DNA of 64,000 nucleotides from Pectobacterium cacticida (GCF_036885195.1 NZ_CP133656.1:3968001-4032000); one strand, 5' to 3'; shown: positions 18,282-28,229, counted from the stretch's first letter. Translations and numbers: made by a program. Notes: generated by a model not told the origin, from the letters alone.

Positions 18282-18719
18282 TTATTCGTCTTCATCATCA
18301 CGCAATGGCACGATGAGCATATCAATATGGACGGTATTAATCAGTTGGCGCGCCGAAGACATCAGTTTGCTCCAGAAGTCCTGATGGTGGCCACACATCA
18401 CAAGATCGACATCATATTTCCTGATCGCATCAACCAGTACCTGACCTAAATCACCACTACCACTCAGCGTCTCACTGATGGGATAGCCGGCGTTTTGTGA
18501 TAGATCCTTCAATGCATTCTGCGTCTCTTCGGAAATACGCTGTTGCATGTCGCCCAGATTAACATCAATAAGCCCCGTATAGAGGTCGGAGTAATTGACA
18601 TCAACATGAATTAACGAGACCTTCGCGTTGTACGGTTTTGCCATTGAAACGGCTTTTTCCACTAACACTTTGCTTTCTGGGGAAAGATCAACAGCAATAA
18701 GGATGTGTTTGTAAGCCAT
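18282..18719 (-). CDS. uspA: Universal stress protein UspA
   Basis: Cytoplasmic universal stress protein of 145 residues, nearly the same as E. coli UspA. It starts MAYKHILIAVDLSPESKVLV, and shows the ATP-fold-type GHHQDFWSKLMSSARQL segment. It protects during growth arrest and starvation; the E. coli class of UspA does not bind ATP. An AAGGAGTC ribosome-binding site precedes the ATG. It is divergent from uspB across an unusually wide intergenic region, and has its own terminator. Confidence 0.97.
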   Translation of the reverse strand: MAYKHILIAVDLSPESKVLVEKAVSMAKPYNAKVSLIHVDVNYSDLYTGLIDVNLGDMQQRISEETQNALKDLSQNAGYPISETLSGSGDLGQVLVDAIRKYDVDLVMCGHHQDFWSKLMSSARQLINTVHIDMLIVPLRDDEDE

Positions 18720-19383
18720 AATAAGACTCCTTCCGTAAGACTAATTAAGGGTCGGCAGCGATTTCTCTTGCCAATCAGCTATTCAAAAGAAAATGGTATA
18801 CCCTAAGTGCGTCGGATTGCATGACAAAGTTAGCGCTTAGCGCCATGAGACACGCTAACGTTTCAGGGTCAGGCTCGGAAATGAGCCAGGCAATGCCAAC
18901 CTCAAGCCACCTCATGTATCACGGAGATACGATAGCATCCGTTAACATCATCGGACTGTTCAGTCGATCACAACCCGTTTTCAAACCTGTTGATTCTCTG
19001 GCTCAACCAGTTAATTCTCTTATTAAGTGTAGTTGAAACCGCGTCTTTCAGGCCCGAAGGTGTCATTTCGCCTTCTGGAAAGGGCATGGTCTTGTTGCAT
19101 ATTGTCCTTTCCATCGGCTGCGTTAGCCGTTCCGACACAAACGAACAATCTTCTTCTACACTATTAATCAGGGAGTGGTGGGTTCATCCATTACGCCCTG
19201 CAAGGGCGGGGCTAGCCATGACGTTATGGTTACCCGAATGACAATAAAATCAAGCGCAAGCGCGTGGCATAATCATCCGCAGATAATCATCATCGATAAT
19301 CGTAATGTTTATCACTGGTCAACAGTGGGTGACGATAATCAATGGCGATCCTATCTGACAAATAGAATGACCGGGAGGGAAGC
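18720..19383 (+). other. Long uspA-uspB intergenic region without a supported gene
   Basis: About 660 bp separate the two divergent stress genes. Reading frames of 70-80 codons exist, but none has a good ribosome-binding site or a recognisable product. The half nearest uspB contains four ATAATC motifs (19269, 19283, 19296, 19335) spaced about 13, 13 and 39 bases apart, which may mark a regulator-binding region. The promoters of both genes must lie here. Confidence 0.5.
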
Positions 19384-19719
19384 ATGATTAGTACATTTGC
19401 ACTTTTCTGGGCCCTATGTATTGTCTGCATCATTAACATGGCGAGATACTACTCTTCGTTACGCGTGTTACTGCTAATCTTACGTGACTGCGACCCTTTA
19501 CTTTATCAATACGTCGATGGCGGCGGGTTCTTTACGTCACACGGCCAACCAAGTAAACAAATGCGATTGATGCGCTACCTCTACACACAGCGCTATCTTG
19601 ACCATCATGACCCGGAATTTATCCGCCGCTGTGAGCGGGTACGGGGACAATTCTTGCTCACAACCGCCCTGTTTGGCCTGATTGTCATTAGTCTGGTCGC
19701 CATGGCCATCGGGTATTGA
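19384..19719 (+). CDS. uspB: Universal stress protein UspB
   Basis: Small inner-membrane protein of 111 residues with an N-terminal and a C-terminal transmembrane segment. The middle contains the conserved DPLLYQYVDGGGFFTSHGQP segment. In E. coli UspB is sigma-S dependent and is needed for ethanol resistance in stationary phase. A GGGAGG ribosome-binding site precedes the ATG. It is followed by a terminator shared with the convergent pitA gene. Confidence 0.95.
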   Translation: MISTFALFWALCIVCIINMARYYSSLRVLLLILRDCDPLLYQYVDGGGFFTSHGQPSKQMRLMRYLYTQRYLDHHDPEFIRRCERVRGQFLLTTALFGLIVISLVAMAIGY

Positions 19720-19742
19720 GGCATGTACAGCCCCTAACGTAA

Positions 19743-19769
19743 AAAGGCGATCCCCACGGAATCGCCTTT
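19743..19769. terminator. Bidirectional terminator between uspB and pitA
   Basis: AAAGGCGAT / ATCGCCTTT form a 9-bp stem with a 9-base loop, flanked by A-rich sequence on one side and CTTT on the other. It can serve both convergent genes. Confidence 0.85.
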
Positions 19770-19804
19770 CTTTGGCAAGTAAAATAGTGCTAATGGGGCA
19801 GAGG

Positions 19805-21310
19805 CTAAATCAGCTTTAACGCCAGCCAATACAACGTACCAGACATCAGCATCGAAACAGGCAGTGTCAATACCCAGGCCAGCAGAATACTTTTAATCGT
19901 TTTGCTTTGTACGCCGCCGCCGTCCGCAATCATCGTACCGGCCACCGCCGAGGACAAGACGTGCGTAGTGGAAACCGGCATTCCCGTGTAGCTGGCAACG
20001 CCAATCGATAGCGCCGCGGTTACCTGTGCCGACACACCTTGCGCGTAGGTCATCCCTTTTTTACCAATCTTCTCGCCAATGGTGACCGCCACGCGTCTCC
20101 AGCCCACCATCGTCCCCATCGATAGCGCTAGCGCGACCGCTACGATAATCCAAAGAGGCGCATACTCCACCGTCTGTAGCATGTCCTTACGCAGATTGCT
20201 CAGATAGCTTTTATCATCACCGGACGTTTCAGGCAGTTTAATTACCCGATCCATCGTGTCTGCGATGCACATCAGCAGGCGGCGCGCGCGACTACGATCG
20301 TCCGGGTTCAACTGGTCATAACTTTTCAGGTTATTTAGCATATTTTGCGCACGTTCAATCGCTATCATCACGCGTGAACTATCGCAGTGGAACTCAGTTT
20401 GATTGCTACCAGGAATCGTGTTTTCCGTCGCAGGGATAACCGGTGGAGACAGGTCAATAACGTGCGCCAGCGCCTCTCCATGCTGCTTGTAATAGTCCTG
20501 CAAGTTGATTACGGCATCGCGGGTGCGGCTAATGTCATAACCCGATGCATTCATGTTGACAATAAAACCGGCAGGCGCAACGCCAATCAACACCAGCATA
20601 ATCAAGCCAATACCTTTCTGACCGTCGTTGGCACCGTGAGAGAAACTCACGCCAACCGCCGACAAAATCAGCGCGGTACGCGTCCAGAAAGGCGGCTTTC
20701 GTTTACCATCCTGTTTCTCACGATCGACTGGCGTCAGATGCACGCGTTTACGTTTTTTACTGTTGTTCCAGAATCGGCGCATCAGCAATAACATTAAACC
20801 GGCGATCACCATCCCCACTATCGGCGAGAGTAATAACGAGAGGAAAATGCTAACCATTTTCGGGATATTCAACGCGTCAACAACGGAGGTATTTGTCAGT
20901 AACGCATTGGTCAAACCAATACCGATAATGGAACCGATCAATGTATGAGAACTGGAAGCAGGTATACCGAAATACCACGTACCGAGGTTCCAGATAATGG
21001 CGGCCAGCAGCATGGAAAACACCATGACCAGACCGTGTGCTGAACTCACATTCAGTAATAAATCGGTGGGGAGTAGGTGAACAATCGCATAGGCCACGCT
21101 CAGGCCGCCCAGCAATACACCGAGAAAGTTAAAGATACCTGCCATCACAACAGCGAACTCTGCGCGCATGGCGCGGGTATAAATAACAGTGGCAACGGCA
21201 TTCGCCGTATCGTGAAAACCATTTATGGCTTCGTACATTAGTACAAACAACAAAGCCAATATCAACATCAGGCCGGTGTAGTAATCCAGTCCGGCAAATA
21301 AATGTAGCAT
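19805..21310 (-). CDS. pitA: Low-affinity inorganic phosphate transporter PitA
   Basis: Inner-membrane metal-phosphate/proton symporter of 501 residues (PiT family). It has the duplicated signature segments EAINGFHDTANAVATVIYTRAM near the N terminus and STTHVLSSAVAGTM near the C terminus, and a long hydrophilic loop in the middle. It imports divalent-metal-phosphate complexes and is the main phosphate entry when phosphate is plentiful. It sits between uspB and yhiN as in E. coli. Confidence 0.96.
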   Translation of the reverse strand: MLHLFAGLDYYTGLMLILALLFVLMYEAINGFHDTANAVATVIYTRAMRAEFAVVMAGIFNFLGVLLGGLSVAYAIVHLLPTDLLLNVSSAHGLVMVFSMLLAAIIWNLGTWYFGIPASSSHTLIGSIIGIGLTNALLTNTSVVDALNIPKMVSIFLSLLLSPIVGMVIAGLMLLLMRRFWNNSKKRKRVHLTPVDREKQDGKRKPPFWTRTALILSAVGVSFSHGANDGQKGIGLIMLVLIGVAPAGFIVNMNASGYDISRTRDAVINLQDYYKQHGEALAHVIDLSPPVIPATENTIPGSNQTEFHCDSSRVMIAIERAQNMLNNLKSYDQLNPDDRSRARRLLMCIADTMDRVIKLPETSGDDKSYLSNLRKDMLQTVEYAPLWIIVAVALALSMGTMVGWRRVAVTIGEKIGKKGMTYAQGVSAQVTAALSIGVASYTGMPVSTTHVLSSAVAGTMIADGGGVQSKTIKSILLAWVLTLPVSMLMSGTLYWLALKLI

Positions 21311-21578
21311 AAACGTTAGGCCATTTAGTGGTCATGAACGCGGCGCATTATCGGTGACAAGCAGGGGTTGGGAAAAGCGAAATATGACATTTTTTTGACT
21401 TACTGTAGGTCTCCGATAGTCTTCAAAAACACTTAACCTATAAAAATCAAATGATTATATATTTTTACTAAAACATGCAAATGGTTACGCTGGTATCGAA
21501 CAACAAGCAACACTACAATCTGCCGCCCTATGGCTCATCAAGCAGCGGCTATTTAATCACCTATTGGAGCGATGCATA

Positions 21579-22814
21579 GTGGATCAATGCAGAGAGGAAC
21601 GGTTTGACGCCGTCATTATTGGCGCCGGCGCAGCGGGCCTGTTTTGTGCGGCACAGGCGGGGCAACGCGGGTTACGTGTTTTGCTGCTTGATAACGGCAA
21701 AAAAGCGGGTCGGAAAATATTGATGTCCGGCGGCGGTCGCTGCAATTTTACCAATAAGTATGTCGAACCATCAGCATATCTATCTGACAACCCTCACTTT
21801 TGTAAGTCAGCATTGGCGCGTTATACCCAATGGGATTTCCTCAACCTGGTAGACAGTTATCACATCGCCTACCACGAGAAAACGCTCGGCCAACTCTTTT
21901 GCGATGATTCTGCGCAGCAAATTGTGGCTATGTTGGAGACAGAATGCGAACGCGCTAACGTCACGGTTCGTCTGCGCAGCGATGTCGCTTCAGTGGAAAA
22001 AACCGGCGAACGGTTCTCCATCCGATTAAGCAACGGGGCATCATTCCACTGCACCTCGCTGGTTGTCGCTAGCGGTGGACTGTCGATGCCCGGACTGGGT
22101 GCGACACCCTTTGGTTACCAGCTTGCGGCACAGTTTGGCATCAACGTCCTGCCGACCCGTGCGGCTCTGGTGCCATTCACGCTGCACAAGCCTCTGCTGG
22201 AACAACTGCAAACGCTTTCCGGCGTCTCCGTGCCTGCCATAGTTACCGCAGAAAACGGCACAACTTTCCGTGAGAACATTCTCTTTACTCATCGTGGACT
22301 TTCCGGCCCTGCAATTTTACAAATTTCCAGTTACTGGCAGGCAGGTGAATTTGTCACTATTAACCTTTTACCCGACCACAATATCACCCAGATCCTCAAC
22401 GACGAACGCAGCGCTCATCCTAACCAGAGTTTGAAAAACACGTTGGCACAGTGGTTACCCAAACGGCTGATCGAATGCCTGCAAGCATTAGGGCAACTAC
22501 CGGATATCACGCTCAAACAGCTTAATGGCGCGCAGCGAACACGGATTGAACACAGCCTGCAACAATGGCGTGTACAACCCAATGGCACAGAAGGCTACCG
22601 CACCGCCGAGGTAACCCTTGGCGGCGTTGACACCCGCGCACTGTCCTCCAAGACCATGGAAGCCACCGCCGTGCCGGGGTTGTATTTTATCGGTGAAGTG
22701 GTCGATGTCACTGGCTGGCTTGGCGGCTATAACTTTCAATGGGCGTGGAGCTCAGCGTGGGCCTGCGCACAGGCGCTACCGCTGGGTAACCTAAATAAAG
22801 TAAAGCAAATTTAA
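21579..22814 (+). CDS. yhiN: YhiN-family flavoprotein (HI0933-like, BaiN-type NAD(P)/FAD oxidoreductase)
   Basis: FAD-binding protein of about 411 residues with the dinucleotide-binding motif VIIGAGAAGLFCAAQAG near the N terminus, and the family segments KILMSGGGRCNFTN and DVTGWLGGYNFQWAWSSAW. The family is conserved but its substrate in enterobacteria is not established. I chose the GTG start because GGAG lies 9 bases before it and it best matches the short E. coli N terminus; a TTG five codons earlier is also open. It is divergent from pitA. The roughly 290 bp after it, up to the tRNA gene, hold nothing I can identify. Confidence 0.87.
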   Translation: MDQCREERFDAVIIGAGAAGLFCAAQAGQRGLRVLLLDNGKKAGRKILMSGGGRCNFTNKYVEPSAYLSDNPHFCKSALARYTQWDFLNLVDSYHIAYHEKTLGQLFCDDSAQQIVAMLETECERANVTVRLRSDVASVEKTGERFSIRLSNGASFHCTSLVVASGGLSMPGLGATPFGYQLAAQFGINVLPTRAALVPFTLHKPLLEQLQTLSGVSVPAIVTAENGTTFRENILFTHRGLSGPAILQISSYWQAGEFVTINLLPDHNITQILNDERSAHPNQSLKNTLAQWLPKRLIECLQALGQLPDITLKQLNGAQRTRIEHSLQQWRVQPNGTEGYRTAEVTLGGVDTRALSSKTMEATAVPGLYFIGEVVDVTGWLGGYNFQWAWSSAWACAQALPLGNLNKVKQI

Positions 22815-23108
22815 AAACCAGATTTAGAAAACATCAATAGAAATCGCCATATCAGTCTGCGGTCCATCTTTCTACACGTCAGGCTTTTCGCTGAAAAACG
22901 GATACAGGAAAGATAATACGGTACTAAAAGTTGTCGTATCCGATTTTCACCAGATTGCTAAAAAAGTGTACGACATCACTGAGGTTAGAAGACCAGATAT
23001 GACGTGGTTTATTTTATGATGATGGGTGTCGTTACGATAAAAAAACACTTGAATGGAGGATTTACAGCTTCTTTTCCGGCAATGTTCGATACCTACCGAA
23101 AGCCGATT

Positions 23109-23185
<77 letters not shown>

Positions 23186-23196
23186 AATGCGGGCGC

Positions 23197-23225
23197 ATAT
23201 TACTGCGCCCCAATTGAAGCGTCAA
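23197..23225 (-). promoter_or_regulatory. Promoter of tRNA-Pro
   Basis: TTGACG (-35) and TAATAT (-10) are separated by 17 bp, with a GC-rich discriminator GCGCCCGC just before the tRNA. This combination is typical of a strong stable-RNA promoter under stringent control. Confidence 0.8.
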
Positions 23226-23271
23226 TCCCTTTTTGGCAAAAGGATTTCGACCACAAAATCACGTTATTACT

Positions 23272-23313
23272 CTCTATACGAGTTACCAAAATCTCTATAC
23301 GAGCAACCAAAAT
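23272..23313. repeat. Two tandem 21-bp repeats
   Basis: The unit CTCTATACGAGTTACCAAAA plus T occurs twice head to tail, the two copies differing at only two positions. It lies between the tRNA-Pro promoter and the end of eptB. It has no coding role that I can see. Confidence 0.8.
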
Positions 23314-23332
23314 CTGCCCCCTTCCTTGAGAT

Positions 23333-25006
23333 TCACATTCTATAGCACCAATTATTTTTAGGGATGATGCCGCCGTCAGGTGATGTGTATCCCAAACATC
23401 CAAGGATTGAGTCAAACAACTCTACGTGGCGATGTGTCTTGCCAACACGCTGCTGCGCTTTCAACTGTGCAAATGCCTGTAGATTCTCGTTTGTAGAAAG
23501 AAATTTATCCGAAGCCCATACCATCATCGGTGAGCGGAATTGCTCAGGCGGAGCCATTTGGCGTGGAGTGCCGTGAAAATGGTAATTATCATCAATCGAT
23601 TCACCATGATCGGAAGCATAAAATACGAGCGCTTTCTTATCGCGCACCTGATCGATCACGCTATCAATAAAGCTATCGGTATAGAGAACGCTATTATCGA
23701 AAGCGTTAATGAGTTGCTCACGCGTACAAGAGGCATCGACCCCCATACATTCCGGCTGATAGCGCGCATAGCTACGGGGATAACGCATAGAGTACAGATA
23801 ATGAGAGCCCTTTGTATGCAACACAATTAAATGCTTACCTTTAGGGTAGCGTGCCAGCGAGTCTTTCACTTCATCAACCAGCAACATGTCCTGCACCGGT
23901 TTACCGTCATTGCGTTTTTCTGATGCAATCATTTCACGGAAAGCGTAATCATCGGCCTCAATGCTGTTGTAAAACCAGACTTCACTTTGCATAGCAAACA
24001 GTTCAGAGGTAAAACCCAGCGCTTTCATGACGGCAAAGACATTTTGTTCTTTTAACGTTCGCTGTGGGTTGTCTTCCGTCCCCCCTTCGCGCACAAACAT
24101 ACAGCGCATGGAAAGCTTGGTCGAGGTATCACAAGATTGGCCACGGAAAGCGACCAGATTTTTTTCTTGCGATAATTTCGGCGTCGTATCCCGTTCATAG
24201 CCTAACAGCCCCATATGATCCCAGCGGGTTGTTTCACCAATAATAAAAATCACGTAGGTATCATCGATGCCTTTGGGCGCAACATAAGTAAAATGCTGAA
24301 CCGGATCGAAGAGATTAGAAGAATCCTGACTCTCGTCATACTTGGTGTATGCAAATAGTCCTAATGCGGATAACCAATTAGAGGGAAGATAAGAGTGGGC
24401 AACTACGCCGCCATAACTGGGCAAATCCACAGTAGATTCTCGTTCGGATTTCGACTGAATGTTGTCCATATAGCGGAGCGGCATCCATACCAGCGCCACC
24501 ACGACGACAAGAGCTAAAAAGGGGGTTAATCGCTTTCCCGGCGATTTAATCTGTTCGAGCAAGGTGTAGCGCAGCGAATTTGTCCAAATTAAAAACAGGG
24601 GCAAGGCGCTTACCACCAGCATCCAGAGAATAAAACGGAAACCAACGACTTCTTTTGAGAGGTCAATATCGGTAGTCATGACCGAAGCAATGATGCCATA
24701 GCCGATTACGACATTAAAAAATGTCATGTAATAACTGGCAGCAACAGAGATCAACACCAACAGAGAAGCGATAATCTGATAAAAACGACGCCCTCCGAGT
24801 GAAATGACCCGCATGAGGAAAAAGGTAAATAAAACACTTGCCGTCAGTTCAACCAGAGCGGGAATAATCGTTGGAACCTGATCTCCAGCAGAGAGTGAAA
24901 AATAATCAAATCGTCGGTAATAGACTGAGCCATTTAGAAAAAGGCCAATATAAAGTGCCAGGAAAAATGATAACCAGGTTTGTGAAAAAGAAGTCATGAA
25001 CTTCAT
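23333..25006 (-). CDS. eptB: Kdo2-lipid A phosphoethanolamine 7''-transferase EptB
   Basis: Inner-membrane enzyme of 557 residues that adds phosphoethanolamine to the outer Kdo residue of LPS. It has about five N-terminal membrane helices (residues 1-200), then a periplasmic alkaline-phosphatase-like domain. The domain's metal/nucleophile motif is IIGETTRWDHMGL, and the motif SDHGESIDDNYHFHGTP appears later. Several cysteines that form disulfides in this family are present. It sits beside proK as in E. coli. The ATG at the listed start aligns with the E. coli N terminus, although the ribosome-binding site is weak. Confidence 0.95.
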   Translation of the reverse strand: MKFMTSFSQTWLSFFLALYIGLFLNGSVYYRRFDYFSLSAGDQVPTIIPALVELTASVLFTFFLMRVISLGGRRFYQIIASLLVLISVAASYYMTFFNVVIGYGIIASVMTTDIDLSKEVVGFRFILWMLVVSALPLFLIWTNSLRYTLLEQIKSPGKRLTPFLALVVVVALVWMPLRYMDNIQSKSERESTVDLPSYGGVVAHSYLPSNWLSALGLFAYTKYDESQDSSNLFDPVQHFTYVAPKGIDDTYVIFIIGETTRWDHMGLLGYERDTTPKLSQEKNLVAFRGQSCDTSTKLSMRCMFVREGGTEDNPQRTLKEQNVFAVMKALGFTSELFAMQSEVWFYNSIEADDYAFREMIASEKRNDGKPVQDMLLVDEVKDSLARYPKGKHLIVLHTKGSHYLYSMRYPRSYARYQPECMGVDASCTREQLINAFDNSVLYTDSFIDSVIDQVRDKKALVFYASDHGESIDDNYHFHGTPRQMAPPEQFRSPMMVWASDKFLSTNENLQAFAQLKAQQRVGKTHRHVELFDSILGCLGYTSPDGGIIPKNNWCYRM

Positions 25007-25251
25007 TATGATAAGTATCCCAAACAGCCTTTCTTATTTTCTGAAGCTATACGACATCATCCGAACCAATAGAGTTCCACAAAAATAATCACGTATACTT
25101 ACTACTGCTATAGGCAACGCAATGGATAAATCCAGACCGACTAATTATAAATTCACGCTATTACCGCGCTACGCAAATAGTAAAAAAGCCTTCCGATAAC
25201 GAGCGTAAAACACAAAGGCACAGACTCAACCCATTTTGAAAACCGCATTCC

Positions 25252-26940
25252 TCAGTTATATATACCCTCGCGCGCTAAGCGAGCGATGAATTCTATAATA
25301 ATAGGGTGCCTGATGAATGCCATAATTTCTTCGGCACGCCGTTCTCCAATACCAGAAAATTGTCTCCACTGTTGCGCCGTCCGCTGCTGTAATGCCAGCC
25401 AATCTACCTGATCCAACGCACTAATTGCCGAACGAGGAATCGGAACGCCTAGCGCAAGTAGCCACTGGGACAGCGGCACCTGTCGTGTTGACTGCAAGCG
25501 CTTATAAATATCTTCTGCCCGCCTATCGCCTATGCCATTGATTGCATTAATCTGCGCTTTAGTCAGCGATAACCACGACAATACGTTTTCCAGTAAATTA
25601 TGTTGCAACAAACGCGACCATACGCCTTCACTCACACCGGCCAGATTGAGTCCGTGCTCTCCACTTAGCCAAACCAAGCGCGCCAGAAATTGCTGGTGGC
25701 AAACCATACTATAGTGAAAACAACTCAACGCATGGAAATCACGTTCATCAGGAGAAGCGATGTCAGGCCGCTCAGCGCTACGCCATACCACGTTATCCAA
25801 CCGAGGGATCCCTTGCCCTGCCAAGCTGACGCTAACCCTATCGCCGGGCAGCACATCCCATTGCTTCCAACGAGACAGGGAACCGACACTCACACGACGG
25901 ATCAACTTGTCATCCAATTTCATAGGGGTCAGTTTCAGCACTACCGCAATCTTGCCTGTGCGCCCAACAGAAAACGCGACATCGGCTACTTCCGTAACGT
26001 GATGTACGGGTGGGTATTTCCAGGCGATCGCCCAGTCAGCTGATGTGGCACGCCAATAGCGCCCTTGCGGTTCTTTTGCCTGTCGGATTACCACGCCGTC
26101 CGTAACAAATGGTAGCGGACTGCGATACCAGTGTTGTCGCCATTTCTCAGCGTCTGTAAATGACGCAATAGCATGTGTATAAGCCGCCGTCGCGGCAAAC
26201 CCCATTTTCGTCAATTTCTCAAGTCTTTCAGGCATCGTCGTTGGGCCATCGGGCCACTCCCAGACAAATAGGCCTATCTGCGATAATACTGGCGATGGTT
26301 GATGGCGACGCAATTCTCCAGCCACAACCGAACGTGCATTAACACCGCCTTGAGTCTTCTGTCGATGATCGGTCATCTTCAGGAAAAGCTCGCCTTGTAA
26401 GATGAGAGAGCGAGGAGCCTCCGTTAACAAATGGGGAATTCCCGGAATTAGACGAACTTTTTCCGTCCAATCTTCGCCCTGCAAGCCATTACCCCGGCTA
26501 ACCGCTGAGACAAGTTTGCCATGCCGATAAAACAGCGTGACGGCCACACCGTCTACTTTCGGCTGAATCCAGACATCCTTACGCGCATCAATCCATAACT
26601 TCAGTAGCCTGCGATCGGACATTTTTTTCAATCCGGTATGGGCGACGGGGTGAAGTTGTTTGCCATTAATCGGTAAGGGTATGGGGATCGTCGTTTGGGG
26701 TTGAAAACAGCTCACCCATTGATTTAATTGTTCTCGCAGTTGATCGTAAATATCGTCCGCGACCGGGCTTGTACCTTTGGCGTAATACGCGTCATCCCAG
26801 CGTTCTAATTGCTGACGCAATGCTTCAATTTCTTTATGGGATCGCGTGTTGTCCCAATCAGGACACGCGCCAAACGCCGCAAAATGGCTGATACCGCTAG
26901 CAACGATAACAATCCATAATATGCTGTTTCTCAACCACAT
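25252..26940 (-). CDS. ligB: NAD-dependent DNA ligase LigB
   Basis: Second NAD-dependent DNA ligase of enterobacteria (562 residues), lacking the C-terminal BRCT domain of LigA. The adenylation motif is PKVDG, with Lys near residue 128, followed by an OB-fold and helix-hairpin-helix repeats (INGIGDRRAEDIYK, FSGIGERRAEEIM). The start is fixed by a perfect GGAGGAACT just before the ATG; the frame is open further upstream without such a site. The mature-like part is preceded by a hydrophobic segment, residues 7-25, ending in Ala-Cys, which looks like a secretion signal. Cys26 and Cys78 match a cysteine pair also found in the E. coli protein. It is divergent from gmk. Confidence 0.93.
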   Translation of the reverse strand: MWLRNSILWIVIVASGISHFAAFGACPDWDNTRSHKEIEALRQQLERWDDAYYAKGTSPVADDIYDQLREQLNQWVSCFQPQTTIPIPLPINGKQLHPVAHTGLKKMSDRRLLKLWIDARKDVWIQPKVDGVAVTLFYRHGKLVSAVSRGNGLQGEDWTEKVRLIPGIPHLLTEAPRSLILQGELFLKMTDHRQKTQGGVNARSVVAGELRRHQPSPVLSQIGLFVWEWPDGPTTMPERLEKLTKMGFAATAAYTHAIASFTDAEKWRQHWYRSPLPFVTDGVVIRQAKEPQGRYWRATSADWAIAWKYPPVHHVTEVADVAFSVGRTGKIAVVLKLTPMKLDDKLIRRVSVGSLSRWKQWDVLPGDRVSVSLAGQGIPRLDNVVWRSAERPDIASPDERDFHALSCFHYSMVCHQQFLARLVWLSGEHGLNLAGVSEGVWSRLLQHNLLENVLSWLSLTKAQINAINGIGDRRAEDIYKRLQSTRQVPLSQWLLALGVPIPRSAISALDQVDWLALQQRTAQQWRQFSGIGERRAEEIMAFIRHPIIIEFIARLAREGIYN

Positions 26941-27258
26941 AGTTCCTCCAACCATCCATGCGAGAATGGCCGCAGTACACAGGAGTAGAGGGAAAAATAC
27001 GAGACGAAAAAAAGGGAAATGCCAAACACACTGCAAGATAATTCATTGTTTGCAGCAGCATTAAAAAAGACAGGAATGCGCTTCACAATCTAAAAAGGAA
27101 ACGTTGGCAAAACGTTTTCCCAATGACATAACAAAAGGGGTTTGCGGAGAATTTATCGCAGCGCGACTGATGGGATATAGGCGTGTATAATACAGGGAAA
27201 TGCGCATTTTCTGCCGCATATCACCATTCATCATCGTAACCATTAATAAAACTTCACT

Positions 27259-27882
27259 ATGGCTCAAGGCACGTTATATATCGTTTCTGCTCCCAGCGGG
27301 GCTGGGAAATCCAGCCTGATTCAGGCGTTATTAAAAACCCAGCCGCTGTACGACACTCAGGTGTCGATTTCGCATACTACCCGAGCTAAACGGCCGGGGG
27401 AGAACCACGGCGAGCACTATTTCTTCGTCGAAGAAGATGAATTTAAGCGTATGATTCGGGATAATGAATTCTTGGAGTACGCCGAAGTTTTTGGCAATTA
27501 CTACGGCACCTCTCGATTGGCAATTGAGCAGGTATTAGCGACTGGCGTTGATGTTTTTCTCGATATTGACTGGCAAGGTGCCAAACAAATTCGGGCCAAA
27601 ATGCCACACGCACGCAGTATTTTCATACTGCCGCCGTCAAAGGAAGAGTTGGTGCGCCGCCTGCGTGGTCGCGGGCAAGACAGTGATGAAGTGATCGCCC
27701 GCCGTATGTCTCAGGCAGTGGCTGAAATGACGCACTACGGCGAGTATGATTACTTAATTGTCAATGATGATTTCGATTTGGCATTACTCGATCTGAAAAC
27801 AATTATCCGCGCCGAACGTTTACGCCTAAATCGGCAAAAGGTTCGGCATGATGCATTAATCACCAAACTATTGGCAGACTGA
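27259..27882 (+). CDS. gmk: Guanylate kinase Gmk
   Basis: Essential kinase of 207 residues that phosphorylates GMP to GDP with ATP. The P-loop SAPSGAGKSSLI is at residues 9-20, and the GMP-binding segment is SHTTRAKRPGE. It is the first gene of the gmk-rpoZ-spoT-recG operon, so nucleotide synthesis, RNA polymerase omega and (p)ppGpp turnover are expressed together. It is also inhibited by (p)ppGpp in several bacteria. Confidence 0.97.
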   Translation: MAQGTLYIVSAPSGAGKSSLIQALLKTQPLYDTQVSISHTTRAKRPGENHGEHYFFVEEDEFKRMIRDNEFLEYAEVFGNYYGTSRLAIEQVLATGVDVFLDIDWQGAKQIRAKMPHARSIFILPPSKEELVRRLRGRGQDSDEVIARRMSQAVAEMTHYGEYDYLIVNDDFDLALLDLKTIIRAERLRLNRQKVRHDALITKLLAD

Positions 27883-27935
27883 GGCCTCTTTCAGTATGAT
27901 GCCCAGTCATTTTATTTCCTGTGGAGTAGCACATT

Positions 27936-28211
27936 ATGGCACGCGTAACTGTTCAAGACGCTGTAGAGAAAATTGGTAATCGTTTTGACCTGGTGTTGGT
28001 CGCTGCTCGTCGCGCCCGTCAAATCCAGATCGGCGGCAAAGATCCGTTAGTTCCTGAAGAAAACGATAAGTACACCGTGATCGCATTGCGTGAAATCGAA
28101 GAAGGGTTGATCAACAACCAGATTCTGGATGTCCGCGATCGTCAGGAACAGCAAGAGCAAGAAGCCGCAGAGATTCAGGCGGTTACCGCGATTGCTGAAG
28201 GTCGTCGTTAA
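27936..28211 (+). CDS. rpoZ: RNA polymerase omega subunit RpoZ
   Basis: Omega subunit of 91 residues (MARVTVQDAVEKIGNRFDL), which helps fold beta-prime and forms part of a (p)ppGpp-binding site on RNA polymerase. It lies 53 bp after gmk and 18 bp before spoT in the conserved operon. A GTGGAG ribosome-binding site precedes the ATG. Confidence 0.98.
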   Translation: MARVTVQDAVEKIGNRFDLVLVAARRARQIQIGGKDPLVPEENDKYTVIALREIEEGLINNQILDVRDRQEQQEQEAAEIQAVTAIAEGRR

Positions 28212-28229
28212 TCACGCCACGAGTCGCCC

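Noticed and set aside
18821..19036. 71-codon frame in the uspA-uspB spacer
   Set aside because: It has no ribosome-binding site, no recognisable product and only random-looking composition.
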